Part shown: positions 7,815-15,717 of the stretch, piece after piece
Layout of the letters: each line of letters begins with the position of its first letter
How positions within the stretch are numbered: position 1 is the stretch's first letter
Virus record (IMG/VR): IMGVR_UViG_3300009509_001510
Location: 1-49,993 of that record
Source of the DNA: a virus
Strand: one strand, 5' to 3'
DNA: 49,993 nt
Made by a program: the position numbers and the translations under genes
Notes under the pieces: model-generated
Databases searched by the model: none
Seen by the model: only the letters and a program-made list of their open reading frames with translations
What the model was told of the DNA's origin: nothing

Positions 7815-8582
7815 TTAATCCCATAGGGGTTTAATGTTATCATATTTACTTTCCTCTGGTTTTAAACGGGATATCAATTCACCGACAGAATGATCTTTAA
7901 GAAATTCATCAAGATCTTTGCTGCCTGTCCCATCAAGTGGATTGGCGAATGATAAGTTTATACCTTCACGACTTTTTCGTTCAATGGTTTTACGAGCAGT
8001 AATTTGTGCCTGTTCTTCGTTATCCATTATAAGAATTATATTAGTCGTGTACCTAGACAACAATACCATGTGTCTAGTCGTTAGAAAGGTACCACAGGTT
8101 GCTACTACATTTTCTAAACCTTTTTGGTGAGGTGTAATAACATCAAAATATCCTTCTACCACATAGGCCACGTCGTTTTGTAATATGCTGCGCTTGGCAA
8201 AATTTAAACCAAACAGATGGTGGCTCTTTTTGTATATTGAATTTTTATATTTAGGTATACCATTTTTCTCGCGCTCTTCATTAGACAAACGAGTTCTGCC
8301 CGCAAGTGCTATGTAATTACCATATACATCCCTGATTGGCATCACTAAATCTTGTGTTTTAAAATGACTAGCGGATGCATGTCGTATAATTCCAGCAGAG
8401 CGCAATTCTTTAGGATCAGCGATTTCAAATAGCTCTCTTAAATCCTGTGGAAACAAACCCAATTGAAATTTTGTAATAGAATCTAAAGACAATCCTCGCC
8501 TTTGTTGCAAATATTCCATTGTTCCTTTATCTTGCAAAAGACGTTCATGACAAAATTTAACAACATCGGCAAAAATCTTCAC
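7815..8582 (-). CDS. dnaG: DNA primase, RNA-polymerase/TOPRIM domain only (DnaG-type)
   Basis: 255 aa. It covers the catalytic core of bacterial DnaG: YLQQRRGLSLDSITKFQLG at the start, LVMPIRDVYGNYIALAGR, PKYKNSIYKKSHHLFGL, then the TOPRIM signature VVEGYFDVITPHQKGLENV with the catalytic Glu, IILIMDNEEQAQ, and SKDLDEFL. The usual DxD of TOPRIM reads D-N-E here. Both the N-terminal CHC2 zinc domain and the C-terminal helicase-binding domain of DnaG are absent. The zinc domain is encoded separately at 29646-30269. It synthesises RNA primers for the phage replisome. It lies between a zinc-ribbon gene and the sigma-like gene, transcribed with recA. Confidence 0.92.
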   Translation of the reverse strand: MKIFADVVKFCHERLLQDKGTMEYLQQRRGLSLDSITKFQLGLFPQDLRELFEIADPKELRSAGIIRHASASHFKTQDLVMPIRDVYGNYIALAGRTRLSNEEREKNGIPKYKNSIYKKSHHLFGLNFAKRSILQNDVAYVVEGYFDVITPHQKGLENVVATCGTFLTTRHMVLLSRYTTNIILIMDNEEQAQITARKTIERKSREGINLSFANPLDGTGSKDLDEFLKDHSVGELISRLKPEESKYDNIKPLWD

Positions 8583-8590
8583 TATTATTC

Positions 8591-8920
8591 CTACTCTTTC
8601 CCTTTACTCTTTTCGTACTCCTTCAATCCACGCAGAAATGCGGGAGTGATATGAGCTTGGGTATTACAAGATTGGCAAAAAGCTCTTTCTCCATCCGTGT
8701 ATAGCGGCTGATTTCTATTGCATTGCTTGCAAAGCGCCATGAAAGGCTGCTTGACTTTATGCCTTAGAATCTGGCCTACATCTTTAAGTGCCTTTTTAGT
8801 ATACTTCGTTACACCCTCAATGACATTTCCGCATTCATCACAGATTACTTCATTGGTTTCAGGATCCAGTTTGGCTTCAGTTTTCTGAAGACAACCCTTT
8901 GTTGTGCAATCTATTAACAT
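8591..8920 (-). CDS. Small protein with two zinc ribbons
   Basis: 109 aa. Eight cysteines form two Cys4 knuckle sets: C5/C10/C27/C30 (ICDECGN) and C64/C67/C82/C85 (LCKQCNR...FCQSCNT). The start overlaps the recA stop by 7 nt. The spacer is basic (TKKALKDVGQILRHKVKQ). No catalytic motif is present. The layout suits a DNA- or RNA-binding adaptor. Since it sits between recA and the primase TOPRIM gene, which lacks its own zinc domain, it might help template binding, but that is inference. Confidence 0.8.
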   Translation of the reverse strand: MLIDCTTKGCLQKTEAKLDPETNEVICDECGNVIEGVTKYTKKALKDVGQILRHKVKQPFMALCKQCNRNQPLYTDGERAFCQSCNTQAHITPAFLRGLKEYEKSKGKE

Positions 8921-10026
8921 TCTTCTTCCTCCTCTACATCAGTATCGTGTGACTCAGCATATTTTTTATGAGCCACATATTTTTTGCGAGCTTCTTCTTT
9001 GACTTGTTCAAGAAGCTCATTGGTTAAATTCTCTTTTTCTATAGACGCAAAGAAATTATCTTTGCCGACCCATGTTTTATCTTTATAAATATAACTTTTA
9101 TTATTTGGACGTTGTACTAAATCATACTTAATTGCTAACTGTCCTATTTCTACATTGTGTTCAACTACACCACTTTCGTAATGCAAAGCAAAATCACACA
9201 TGCGTCGTGGAGGGGCCAATTTATTCTTATCTATTCTTGCACCAGCAATATGACCACACACTTCCTGCTTATCATCATACAAAAGTGATTTTTTAGATTC
9301 TGACATCGTGAAGTGCACCATAATATCGCACGCATGGCGCCAGGCTTTGCCTCCAGGCGTAGAAGTTGGATCACCAAACATTTTGCCAATATCCACTCTT
9401 ACCTGGTTAATAGCAATGAACGTAACTCCTGTTTGTGCCAATAATGGTTTTAATCTTCTAATTGCATCTGGTAAAAATCTACCAAATGACGCAATATTAG
9501 TATTACCAACTTGTCTCGTCTGTTCAATAGGTGGCTGCATTTGGGCAATACTATCTAATACAATAAGACCTAGCCCAGAAGGCTCTGCTTTTTCCATATC
9601 CAAAATACCAGGTTTAGATTTGGGCTTGCCAATTTCTTGATGAGGAACACCACACAGTTGTGTAAAAATTTCGACTGCACTTTCTTCACGCATCAGGTAA
9701 AGTCTCTCAATATCCACGCCAAGTTTCTGAGCCCATATCGGACTGAAAGAAAACTCAGCATCTATAAATACAGCCCAATTATCGGGATTCAGCTTTTGCC
9801 ACTCACGAATAGCAATCAAACTCATTAGGGTTTTTCCGCTGCTCTCCTTCCCGGCATATTGAATAATGCGCCCCCTAGGCAAACCCCAGATACCAACAGC
9901 ATCATCTAATGCATAGCTGCCGGTTGGAATAACATCGACATCAAAAAGGGTTTTGCACATTCCATCATTTCCATAGGTCTTTTCCATTTGTGCCCAAATT
10001 TCCTGCATCCTACTCTTTTTTGCCAT
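8914..10026 (-). CDS. recA: RecA/UvsX-type recombinase
   Basis: 370 aa. Walker A is GKESSGKT (59-66), followed by the RecA-type catalytic acid in [10 protein letters not shown] (E91); Walker B is [12 protein letters not shown] (about 152-162); [10 protein letters not shown] and [13 protein letters not shown] correspond to the L2/core region of RecA. The protein forms filaments on ssDNA and drives strand exchange in recombination-dependent replication and repair. The N-terminal helix and an acidic tail ([10 protein letters not shown]) are present. It lies in a dnaJ-recA-zinc ribbon-primase run with short overlaps. It is more like bacterial RecA than T4 UvsX by the Walker and L2 motifs. Confidence 0.95.
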   Translation of the reverse strand: MAKKSRMQEIWAQMEKTYGNDGMCKTLFDVDVIPTGSYALDDAVGIWGLPRGRIIQYAGKESSGKTLMSLIAIREWQKLNPDNWAVFIDAEFSFSPIWAQKLGVDIERLYLMREESAVEIFTQLCGVPHQEIGKPKSKPGILDMEKAEPSGLGLIVLDSIAQMQPPIEQTRQVGNTNIASFGRFLPDAIRRLKPLLAQTGVTFIAINQVRVDIGKMFGDPTSTPGGKAWRHACDIMVHFTMSESKKSLLYDDKQEVCGHIAGARIDKNKLAPPRRMCDFALHYESGVVEHNVEIGQLAIKYDLVQRPNNKSYIYKDKTWVGKDNFFASIEKENLTNELLEQVKEEARKKYVAHKKYAESHDTDVEEEEEC

Positions 10027-10987
10027 TATCCTCTCCTCCGAATGAACTTTTTAGCTTTTTAATAAGCTCCATTTGTTCTTCTGTTAATTTATTTGGAATT
10101 TCTACACTTATTTCGACTAGGTGATCTCCTCGTTGGCCATTAGACCTCCTAAAACCACCATCTTTGATTCTTAATACTGTGCCAGGCTGGGTACTCGGAT
10201 TGACCTTAAGACGCTTTGTGCCGGACAATGTTTTTATATTCATACTATTTCCGAGTATGGCGTCAAACATATTTATATTTAGAGTACTCCCAATATCGGC
10301 ACCATCATTTAATAATACAAATTCGTTGTGTTTTTTATACATAATTGTTATTTCTAAATCGGCTTCTGGTCGCAAGATGGCTCCATGCCTTGTATGCGGC
10401 GGTATTTTTATGACAGTTTCTTGTGTTATAATCTTTTTACCTTGTCCTCCGCACTTATCGCACATACCACCAGGTGCTCTTCCTAATCCACGACATGTAT
10501 TGCATGTCGTGGAAATGGTTAAAAATCCTTGCTGAGTTCTAATATGTCCGTTTCCATTACATTGAGAACAAAGAGCATCCTGTAATTTTAATCCGTGGCC
10601 ACCACATACGCTACATGTCTCAGCATTATGTATTTGTACCTTTTTCTCGCACCCATCGTATGCTTCCTCAAAAGTTATTTCTAATTGTGCTTTGCGCTTC
10701 CTAATCCTTCTTGTCGGCGCCCCAAAAGGATCGAAACCATTGCCAAAAGCTTGATTGAACAAGTCCGAGAAATTCAAACCAAAATTTGGCATAGCTTGTT
10801 GAGGCAGTTGCCAATTGTTTTTTTTAAGCAGTTCGTAAGCACCACTTATCTCTTTGAATTTTTCTTCTGCAGCCTTATCACCCTCATGTTTATCAGGGTG
10901 CCACTTCTTGGCCAATTCTTTATAGGCTTTTTTGATTTCTCCTTCAGAAGCCCCTTGGGCAACTCCTAAAATTTCATATGGATTCAT
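10010..10987 (-). CDS. dnaJ: DnaJ (Hsp40) co-chaperone
   Basis: 325 aa. The J domain (residues 1-56) carries the HPD triad at 30-32 ([11 protein letters not shown]), which stimulates DnaK ATPase. A short G/F-type linker follows ([18 protein letters not shown]). Four CxxCxGxG repeats are intact ([32 protein letters not shown]), so this is a type I DnaJ. The C-terminal substrate-binding domain ends near the stop. No dnaK is visible in the window, so it presumably works with host DnaK, for replication initiation or virion assembly. The gene overlaps ruvC by 4 nt and recA by 17 nt. Confidence 0.95.
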   Translation of the reverse strand: MNPYEILGVAQGASEGEIKKAYKELAKKWHPDKHEGDKAAEEKFKEISGAYELLKKNNWQLPQQAMPNFGLNFSDLFNQAFGNGFDPFGAPTRRIRKRKAQLEITFEEAYDGCEKKVQIHNAETCSVCGGHGLKLQDALCSQCNGNGHIRTQQGFLTISTTCNTCRGLGRAPGGMCDKCGGQGKKIITQETVIKIPPHTRHGAILRPEADLEITIMYKKHNEFVLLNDGADIGSTLNINMFDAILGNSMNIKTLSGTKRLKVNPSTQPGTVLRIKDGGFRRSNGQRGDHLVEISVEIPNKLTEEQMELIKKLKSSFGGEDNGKKE

Positions 10988-11613
10988 TTTTTGCCCTTCT
11001 TCTTCTTTTTTGTTCTAGCTTGTTGGATCTGTGCCCAAAGGTCTGGATTTTTTAGCCGTATGGCATGTGCCCATGCAGCTGCAATGCCATCTGCTTCATC
11101 ATAAGTTTCTTTAGCCACAATGCCCTTTTTATTTAATACTGACGTAAATTGTGGTTCTAAATTAGCTACAATTGCGTCGGGCATTGATTCTTTATCAATT
11201 TCAATATTGTAATTTTTGCTTATTAAATTTCTAATGTCATGCACGGAATATAGATTTACGGATCCAATCTTTTGGAATGCTGCTAATGAGATAATTCTGT
11301 TGAAGGCTGCTAATAAAGTTATTGTGCGGGCTGTTGATTTGCCTTTCATAAAGAGAAAAACATCCTCAACAGCCACGCACAAAGGCCGAGTCTCATCACA
11401 CAATTTACCGATTCGATGGTAAATATCATCCAACCGTTCTATATCTCCATGCTTGGAGTCCAATGGTTTTATATGTCCATGTGCTACAAGAATAGGATTC
11501 TTATTTAGAATAACAAGACCCCATCCAACTGTAGTTGAGCTACAGTCTAACCCAAGGATGCTAGTCTTACTAGTCTTGATTTTTCTTTTTCCTATCTTGA
11601 TAAATCTGTCCAT
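10984..11613 (-). CDS. ruvC: RuvC-like Holliday junction resolvase
   Basis: 209 aa from the ATG at 11613, which overlaps the stop of a 36-aa ORF as TAATG; a TTG 18 bases upstream is the only alternative. RuvC catalytic acids are all visible: D23 in [15 protein letters not shown]83 in VAVEDVF, and D172/D175 in [13 protein letters not shown]. This is the RNase H-like fold of RuvC-type nucleases, which cut four-way junctions. A basic tail (KKKKKGKK) likely aids DNA binding. In phages such enzymes debranch replicated DNA before packaging. The position upstream of dnaJ and recA fits a recombination operon. Confidence 0.9.
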   Translation of the reverse strand: MDRFIKIGKRKIKTSKTSILGLDCSSTTVGWGLVILNKNPILVAHGHIKPLDSKHGDIERLDDIYHRIGKLCDETRPLCVAVEDVFLFMKGKSTARTITLLAAFNRIISLAAFQKIGSVNLYSVHDIRNLISKNYNIEIDKESMPDAIVANLEPQFTSVLNKKGIVAKETYDEADGIAAAWAHAIRLKNPDLWAQIQQARTKKKKKGKK

Positions 11614-11723
11614 TACATCCAGGTCCGCCAACCAAAATGACCATCAGGCTCATTAACACAAGCCCATCTAATTATTGCAGATTCAAATTCTGATATAATC
11701 CTTTTAAATATAATTTTAAACAT
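11613..11723 (-). CDS. 36-aa translationally coupled small ORF
   Basis: An ATG at 11723 overlaps the stop of the upstream 264-aa gene as TAATG, and its own stop (11613-11615) overlaps the ruvC ATG as TAATG. The product is basic/amphipathic at the start (MFKIIFKRIISEF) and Trp-rich at the end (GHFGWRTWM). The double coupling fills what would otherwise be a 110-nt gap in a tightly packed operon, which argues that it is translated. Function is unknown. Confidence 0.55.
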   Translation of the reverse strand: MFKIIFKRIISEFESAIIRWACVNEPDGHFGWRTWM

Positions 11724-12517
11724 TAATTATCTCGTTTAAAAGCTCCGTGGCCACCATTAATGGCATCTTCATCTCTTTTTCGTTTGTGCTCACGCGCCTG
11801 CTCTAAGACAGATTCTTTGCCATGATCATATCTATCGATTTTAAATCTATCGAACTTGAACACTGGTTTTCTATATCCAGCAGATTCTGGCCATAAATAT
11901 TCAAGCTCACTCGAAACATCAAGCTCTTCTTCTTTCTTTTCAGCGAATAGATTCTTATTAATGATTAAGTCTTCAATTATATCTTCATATTCCTCAGATG
12001 AAGAACCAAGTTCTATAATACGATCTCTGAGCTTTCTATTCTCATCTTTCAAGGCTTCTATAATTGTGTCTCTGTTTCTCACTTTCATTCTATAATATGA
12101 AAGCAGTGTGTTAATTAATCCCTTAGCATTGTTACTATAACAGGATAGCTTATCCGCATCTTCCACTTGCTTAGGTTTGCTTTTTGGAAGGATTGGAATA
12201 ATACTACAACACTCTATTCTACAACCGTCCTTATCATCCTCTTTTAATTTTTCGTAAGTTTCTTTATCTGTAGCTTTTTCGACTGCTCTCTTTAAAGAAT
12301 TGAAACCCGCTTTGTCCATTTTAAGTATTTCATCAACCTGTCTATCTAATGCCTCTACAGCAATGAGTCTTTTATCTCGCATTAAAATGGCAAGATTGTA
12401 CGCTTCTTTCATACTTGTCTTATTAACTACAAGTTCCTGAGCCAAAAGCTCTGCATCTTTGCTTCCCACTTCCTTAACTTCTTTCTTCTCCGTTTCTTTG
12501 TCCTTTTCATCAGTCAT
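11723..12517 (-). CDS. Hypothetical charged helical protein
   Basis: 264 aa, highly charged, with an N-terminal Lys/Glu run (TDEKDKETEKKEVKEVGSKD). Helical segments follow, with a coiled coil around residues 145-185 (RDTIIEALKDENRKLRDRII). A CRIECCSIIP patch near 99-108 holds three cysteines. No catalytic motif or family is recognised. The stop overlaps the 36-aa ORF start and the gene is 11 nt downstream of the 203-aa gene, in the middle of the recombination operon. It could be a scaffolding or recombination accessory protein; neither is shown by the sequence. Confidence 0.75.
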   Translation of the reverse strand: MTDEKDKETEKKEVKEVGSKDAELLAQELVVNKTSMKEAYNLAILMRDKRLIAVEALDRQVDEILKMDKAGFNSLKRAVEKATDKETYEKLKEDDKDGCRIECCSIIPILPKSKPKQVEDADKLSCYSNNAKGLINTLLSYYRMKVRNRDTIIEALKDENRKLRDRIIELGSSSEEYEDIIEDLIINKNLFAEKKEEELDVSSELEYLWPESAGYRKPVFKFDRFKIDRYDHGKESVLEQAREHKRKRDEDAINGGHGAFKRDN

Positions 12518-12528
12518 CTTTGATCACC

Positions 12529-13140
12529 TCAATTTACTTCAGAATTAGTCTCGCCAAGCAAGTTTATGATGTAATTGAGTTTGTGCCCAACGAGACCTAT
12601 GTCCTTTTTGTTTAATTTTTCAAACTCAACACATCTATCTACTACTTCAAGCTCTGCTTCTTTGTTCTCGGCTAGCAGTGCCTCTTTGAAGTCTCTCCAT
12701 GAACCACCAAAATGCTGATCACGTATGGCGGCTATTTGTTCAGGATAAAAATCTATTGGGTCCATATCAACAAACATAGTTAAGTCTAATTGACTAAAAT
12801 CCAATTGTTTATTAAAATCATCTGAAAAATCTTTGATGTCCTCTAGACAAACATACATGCGTTTAATATATTTGTTGAGTGATCGTTTGGTAGGCAAAAT
12901 AGAACCAACTAAAAATGTCATGGTTGGATCCTCGGGGCCATTAAAATGTGGAGAGGAGCACCCAAAACCATGTTGATGTGAAATATCCATCAAAGTGAAT
13001 ATTAATTTTTGGCTTATATTATCTCTATCGAACACAACCTTACTTTCAATCCTTTCTGGATCGGAAAGTACATGTAACATTACAAATCCTTTTACTTTTA
13101 TCAGCTCTACATCCACTTTGTTATGTTCCATATTTATCAC
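12529..13140 (-). CDS. Hypothetical protein downstream of the SSB gene
   Basis: 203 aa if the GTG at 13140 is used, 200 aa from the ATG at 13131; neither has a good ribosome site, and the 3' arm of a strong hairpin ends just upstream. The sequence mixes beta (LIKVKGFVMLHVLS) and helix (KKDIGLVGHKLNYIINLLGE) and contains an acidic middle (DLTMFVDMDPIDFYPEQ). No family is recognised. Its place directly after the SSB gene suggests a replication accessory function, and the hairpin may keep its expression well below that of SSB. Confidence 0.7.
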   Translation of the reverse strand: MINMEHNKVDVELIKVKGFVMLHVLSDPERIESKVVFDRDNISQKLIFTLMDISHQHGFGCSSPHFNGPEDPTMTFLVGSILPTKRSLNKYIKRMYVCLEDIKDFSDDFNKQLDFSQLDLTMFVDMDPIDFYPEQIAAIRDQHFGGSWRDFKEALLAENKEAELEVVDRCVEFEKLNKKDIGLVGHKLNYIINLLGETNSEVN

Positions 13141-13148
13141 TAAGAATG

Positions 13149-13191
13149 GCCAGTGGGCCCCAGGCCACGTTGAAAATTGGGGCCCACTGGC
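13149..13191 (-). other. Strong intergenic hairpin after the SSB gene
   Basis: A perfect 13-bp stem, GCCAGTGGGCCCC (13149-13161) with GGGGCCCACTGGC (13179-13191), has a 17-nt loop. On the minus strand it is followed by CATTCTTAG, so there is no U-tract; a U-rich tail (TAATTTTTATT) exists only on the plus side. It could be a partial terminator, an mRNA-stabilising 3' end for the abundant SSB message, or a terminator acting on antisense transcripts. Confidence 0.6.
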
Positions 13192-13200
13192 TAATTTTTA

Positions 13201-13854
13201 TTACAGATCGTCGTCGGCGAAATTGAAATCATCTTCGCTGACAGTTGGCCTTACGGTGCCACCGTCATTGGTGACAGTCTGTGTGCCAACAGCATATTGT
13301 ACTGGTGCATTGGCAATGGCTGATATACCAACCTTCTCAGCAATCTCCTCAGGGGTAGAAGGCTGAGTAAACTTGGAAATTTCAACCCTTTCCATAAACT
13401 CAGACACTAATGCCTTTTCAACTTCATTTAGAGGTCTCTTCTCAGGAATTCCCATTACGGTGTAAAGAGGCTGTGCTCCCTTGGGACCACGCTTGATATT
13501 AATATCATACATCTTTACATCACCCCAGCTTGGTTCACTAACATGAGCCTTAATACCCATGTAGACCTGACTTGAAATCTCCAGAAGCTTTGGTGTGTCG
13601 GTCTTGCGGTCAATGACTCCCAAGAACCAACGATATTGAGCCTTGATGCCCTTCTTGCACAATGGGCAATCTTCAACGGCGCACTTTACCTTTTTGGTAG
13701 CTCCGCTGCTATCCTTAACCCAATGCACGATGAATTGGTAAGGGTTGGTGAAAACCCTAACAAGGTTATTACCCTGCTCCAAATTCATAAAATCGGTACC
13801 GCTAGAAACGTTACCCTCATCCCAACCTACTTGTCCATACTTTTTATCGGCCAT
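13201..13854 (-). CDS. Single-stranded DNA-binding protein, gp32-like
   Basis: 217 aa with a very strong ribosome site (AGGAGGATATT before ATG). N-terminal part NLVRVFTNPYQFIVHWVKDS, then a zinc-type set H44...C58...C63..C66 (KCAVEDCPLCKKG), which parallels the His-Cys-Cys-Cys zinc site of T4 gp32. YRWFLGVIDRKTDTPKLLEI and the following strands suit an OB fold. The acidic C-terminus (SEDDFNFADDDL) matches the protein-recruiting tails of SSB and gp32. It coats ssDNA during replication and recombination. Start, strong SD and the stable hairpin after the stop suggest high expression. The gene has its own 99-nt upstream region. Confidence 0.8.
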   Translation of the reverse strand: MADKKYGQVGWDEGNVSSGTDFMNLEQGNNLVRVFTNPYQFIVHWVKDSSGATKKVKCAVEDCPLCKKGIKAQYRWFLGVIDRKTDTPKLLEISSQVYMGIKAHVSEPSWGDVKMYDINIKRGPKGAQPLYTVMGIPEKRPLNEVEKALVSEFMERVEISKFTQPSTPEEIAEKVGISAIANAPVQYAVGTQTVTNDGGTVRPTVSEDDFNFADDDL

Positions 13855-13953
13855 AATATCCTCCTGTTATTTTGCCTAAGTGCACATTGCACATTGTCGG
13901 CATGTTTTTAATGATATGTTGCGCCAAGATTCCAATTTCTTCGACGCACAAAT
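13855..13953 (-). promoter_or_regulatory. Leader of the SSB gene with a short tandem repeat
   Basis: 99 nt without a gene. It holds two adjacent copies of GCACATT (13882-13888 and 13889-13895 on the plus strand) followed on the minus strand by the SSB ribosome site AGGAGG. A promoter or operator is plausible given the strong gene downstream, but no good -35/-10 pair is seen. Confidence 0.3.
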
Positions 13954-14193
13954 TCAACGTGGCCTATACATTAAACTTTTAATGTAATCAATATTGCCAT
14001 AAGGAATCCAAACTTCTTCTTCTTCACGTTTTTCAATATCTTTGTACATATCAGGACCCGAATGCCAGTACCCCACACCATGGAATACTTCTGGGCTGAA
14101 TTCATCGCGCCTGTTCTTTGTACATACAAAATAAGCCGCTTGTTCCTTAGCTGTTCTTGTTTTCATCTTTACTAAGTAATATAGTTCTACCAT
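13954..14193 (-). CDS. Small hypothetical protein
   Basis: 79 aa; its start overlaps the preceding gene by 7 nt. The sequence (ELYYLVKMKTRTAKEQAAYFV; KREEEEVWIPYGNIDYIKSL) suggests a compact alpha/beta protein with no recognisable motif. It is the last gene before the SSB leader. Function is unknown. Confidence 0.65.
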   Translation of the reverse strand: MVELYYLVKMKTRTAKEQAAYFVCTKNRRDEFSPEVFHGVGYWHSGPDMYKDIEKREEEEVWIPYGNIDYIKSLMYRPR

Positions 14194-14702
14194 GGTCTCT
14201 CACCAAATTTTCCGTCTTTGTTTACAGCAGAAACCTCCGAAAACCCTGAAGAATTCTGCAATTGTTGCTCTGCTTTTAGCCTGTCTTTCATATATTGGTG
14301 GGACTTTAAAAACCAACTATGCTTATCCTCAAACCATTTCTTGACCGTTTCGGCTTTTACCAGATTATCACAAGCTTCTAAATAATCTGGATGGCTCTCA
14401 GCATAGGCTTTTCGCTCGTCATTGGTCTTATAGCCTTCGTCCTTGGCTAAAAGAAACAACTTTTGCCTCACAGTATTCTTTTCATTCTGTGCTCTTTTAG
14501 TATACCATATTAAAGCAGAATGAATTTCGCTGCATCTATCAGCAGCACGTAAATAAACAGTAGCCAAATGCTCGGCTATCTCTAGACTCAAATTAGTATC
14601 TTTTGGAAGTTCTTTTGATAATTCCTGAAATTCGGATATATCAATGGCCATTGGATCAAAATTATCCAATGACATACTTTCTCTAAGAGTTAGACTGGCC
14701 AT
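14187..14702 (-). CDS. Helical protein, possible UvsY-like recombination mediator
   Basis: 171 aa from an ATG with AAGGAG upstream. It is almost wholly helical. The stretch VRQKLFLLAKDEGYKTNDER, then AYAESHPDYLEACDNLVKA, then FEDKHSWFLKSHQYMKDRLK resembles the small helical UvsY-type mediators of phages, which load the recombinase on SSB-coated ssDNA. The resemblance is to the general pattern, not to a catalytic motif. Position supports it: it lies two genes upstream of the gp32-like SSB and in the same run as recA and ruvC. It could also be another oligomeric replication accessory. Confidence 0.7.
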   Translation of the reverse strand: MASLTLRESMSLDNFDPMAIDISEFQELSKELPKDTNLSLEIAEHLATVYLRAADRCSEIHSALIWYTKRAQNEKNTVRQKLFLLAKDEGYKTNDERKAYAESHPDYLEACDNLVKAETVKKWFEDKHSWFLKSHQYMKDRLKAEQQLQNSSGFSEVSAVNKDGKFGERPW

Positions 14703-14982
14703 CTATAAACTCCTTAAGCTTTCTTTCCATGCGCCTAAGTCGCTGATTTATCATAAGGTTTTGAAGAAAAACAATGACCGCCCAACCCACTTCTTTTTTG
14801 AGTGGTGGCTTCACCATAGATATACAGCCCTCGGCGTCAACTTCAAACATATCATGAAATTGATCTTTGCCGTCATAAGTACCATAAGTAAATTCTACTA
14901 CAAGCTTTCCATAGTACTCATATTCTTCATCAGTCATATCAACAGCTTTATGGTCAATGACGCGAATTTTATTAGTCATCAA
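14683..14982 (-). CDS. Small hypothetical protein
   Basis: 99 aa; overlaps its neighbours by 20 nt (downstream) and 4 nt (upstream). An N-terminal acidic beta-type segment (DMTDEEYEYYGKLVVEFTYG) is followed by a hydrophobic stretch (EVGWAVIVFLQNLMI) too short to be a sure membrane span, then a basic helix (RLRRMERKLKEFI). The tight overlaps support translation. No family is recognised. Confidence 0.65.
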   Translation of the reverse strand: MMTNKIRVIDHKAVDMTDEEYEYYGKLVVEFTYGTYDGKDQFHDMFEVDAEGCISMVKPPLKKEVGWAVIVFLQNLMINQRLRRMERKLKEFIDGQSNS

Positions 14983-15659
14983 CTACCTCTACGGAATCCG
15001 CCACTACCACTTTGAATAGCTCTCTGTTGTTTGGCTAGACGCAACATGCGCTCTTCTTCAAGAATACCTCCCCCTCCACCTCCAAATAAAGCATTGGACA
15101 TGGCGTCAGCTTCCGAACTTCTAGGTTGTGATCTAGCTACTGTTGCACTTGGAAACTCTTCTTGAAATTCCTCTTGGAATTCTTCTGGAAAAACAGCAGA
15201 TTCTATCATATTCATTTTTTCCTTAACAACTTCTGCCATTATCTTTTCGCGCTCTGCTTCGCTTATTTCACCCGACATTAACTCAGAAAGCTCTACTATG
15301 CCAGCATCTGATTCTTTGTTTTCGCCAGCCATAGCTGCTTGAATAGTACTGGGCTGAGCAATTTTTATATTTTGTTGGGTTTGTTTGGCAGGCTGAGATT
15401 GTAACAATACACGATTTGGAATCGTGCGTTCCATGCCGGTCCTCAGCGTAACATCATAGCGAGCAACCAAAACCATTGCAAGATTCTTGGCAGTTTCCTC
15501 TCTAACGGCAGCCTCACTGAGAATAGTGTTTTCTACATCCTCAATCAGTGCCATTGTTTCTTCATCCATAATTTGGCCGCCACACGCTGGGCATTCATTC
15601 TTTGATATCGCATGTTTAAATGCAGAATCGATATCAGAATTGCAAGTCGCACATCTCAT
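14979..15659 (-). CDS. Zinc-knuckle protein with disordered tail
   Basis: 226 aa; SD GAGAGG eight to nine bases before ATG. The N-terminus has a Cys4 knuckle (MRCATCN...ECPACGG). The middle is helical, the rest is low complexity with a short tandem repeat (EEFQEEFQEEFP) and a Gly run (FGGGGGG), ending in Gly/Arg (GSGGFRRGS). It is the first gene after dnaE, behind a good promoter candidate. The layout suits a nucleic-acid-binding or replisome adaptor protein, but no family is recognised. Confidence 0.75.
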   Translation of the reverse strand: MRCATCNSDIDSAFKHAISKNECPACGGQIMDEETMALIEDVENTILSEAAVREETAKNLAMVLVARYDVTLRTGMERTIPNRVLLQSQPAKQTQQNIKIAQPSTIQAAMAGENKESDAGIVELSELMSGEISEAEREKIMAEVVKEKMNMIESAVFPEEFQEEFQEEFPSATVARSQPRSSEADAMSNALFGGGGGGILEEERMLRLAKQQRAIQSGSGGFRRGS

Positions 15660-15674
15660 GAAAATTTACCTCTC

Positions 15675-15710
15675 TAACGTATAATTTAGTATCTATTAAT
15701 AGATTGTCAA
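15675..15710 (-). promoter_or_regulatory. Sigma-70-type promoter with palindromic operator-like spacer
   Basis: On the minus strand TTGACA (15705-15710) is followed after 16 nt by TAAATT, a moderate -10. The spacer contains a perfect 14-base palindrome, ATCTATTAATAGAT (15691-15704). A repressor bound there would cover the promoter. It lies between the dnaE stop and the zinc-knuckle gene, where a new transcript toward the SSB and recA operons would start. Confidence 0.55.
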
Positions 15711-15717
15711 GTATTTT

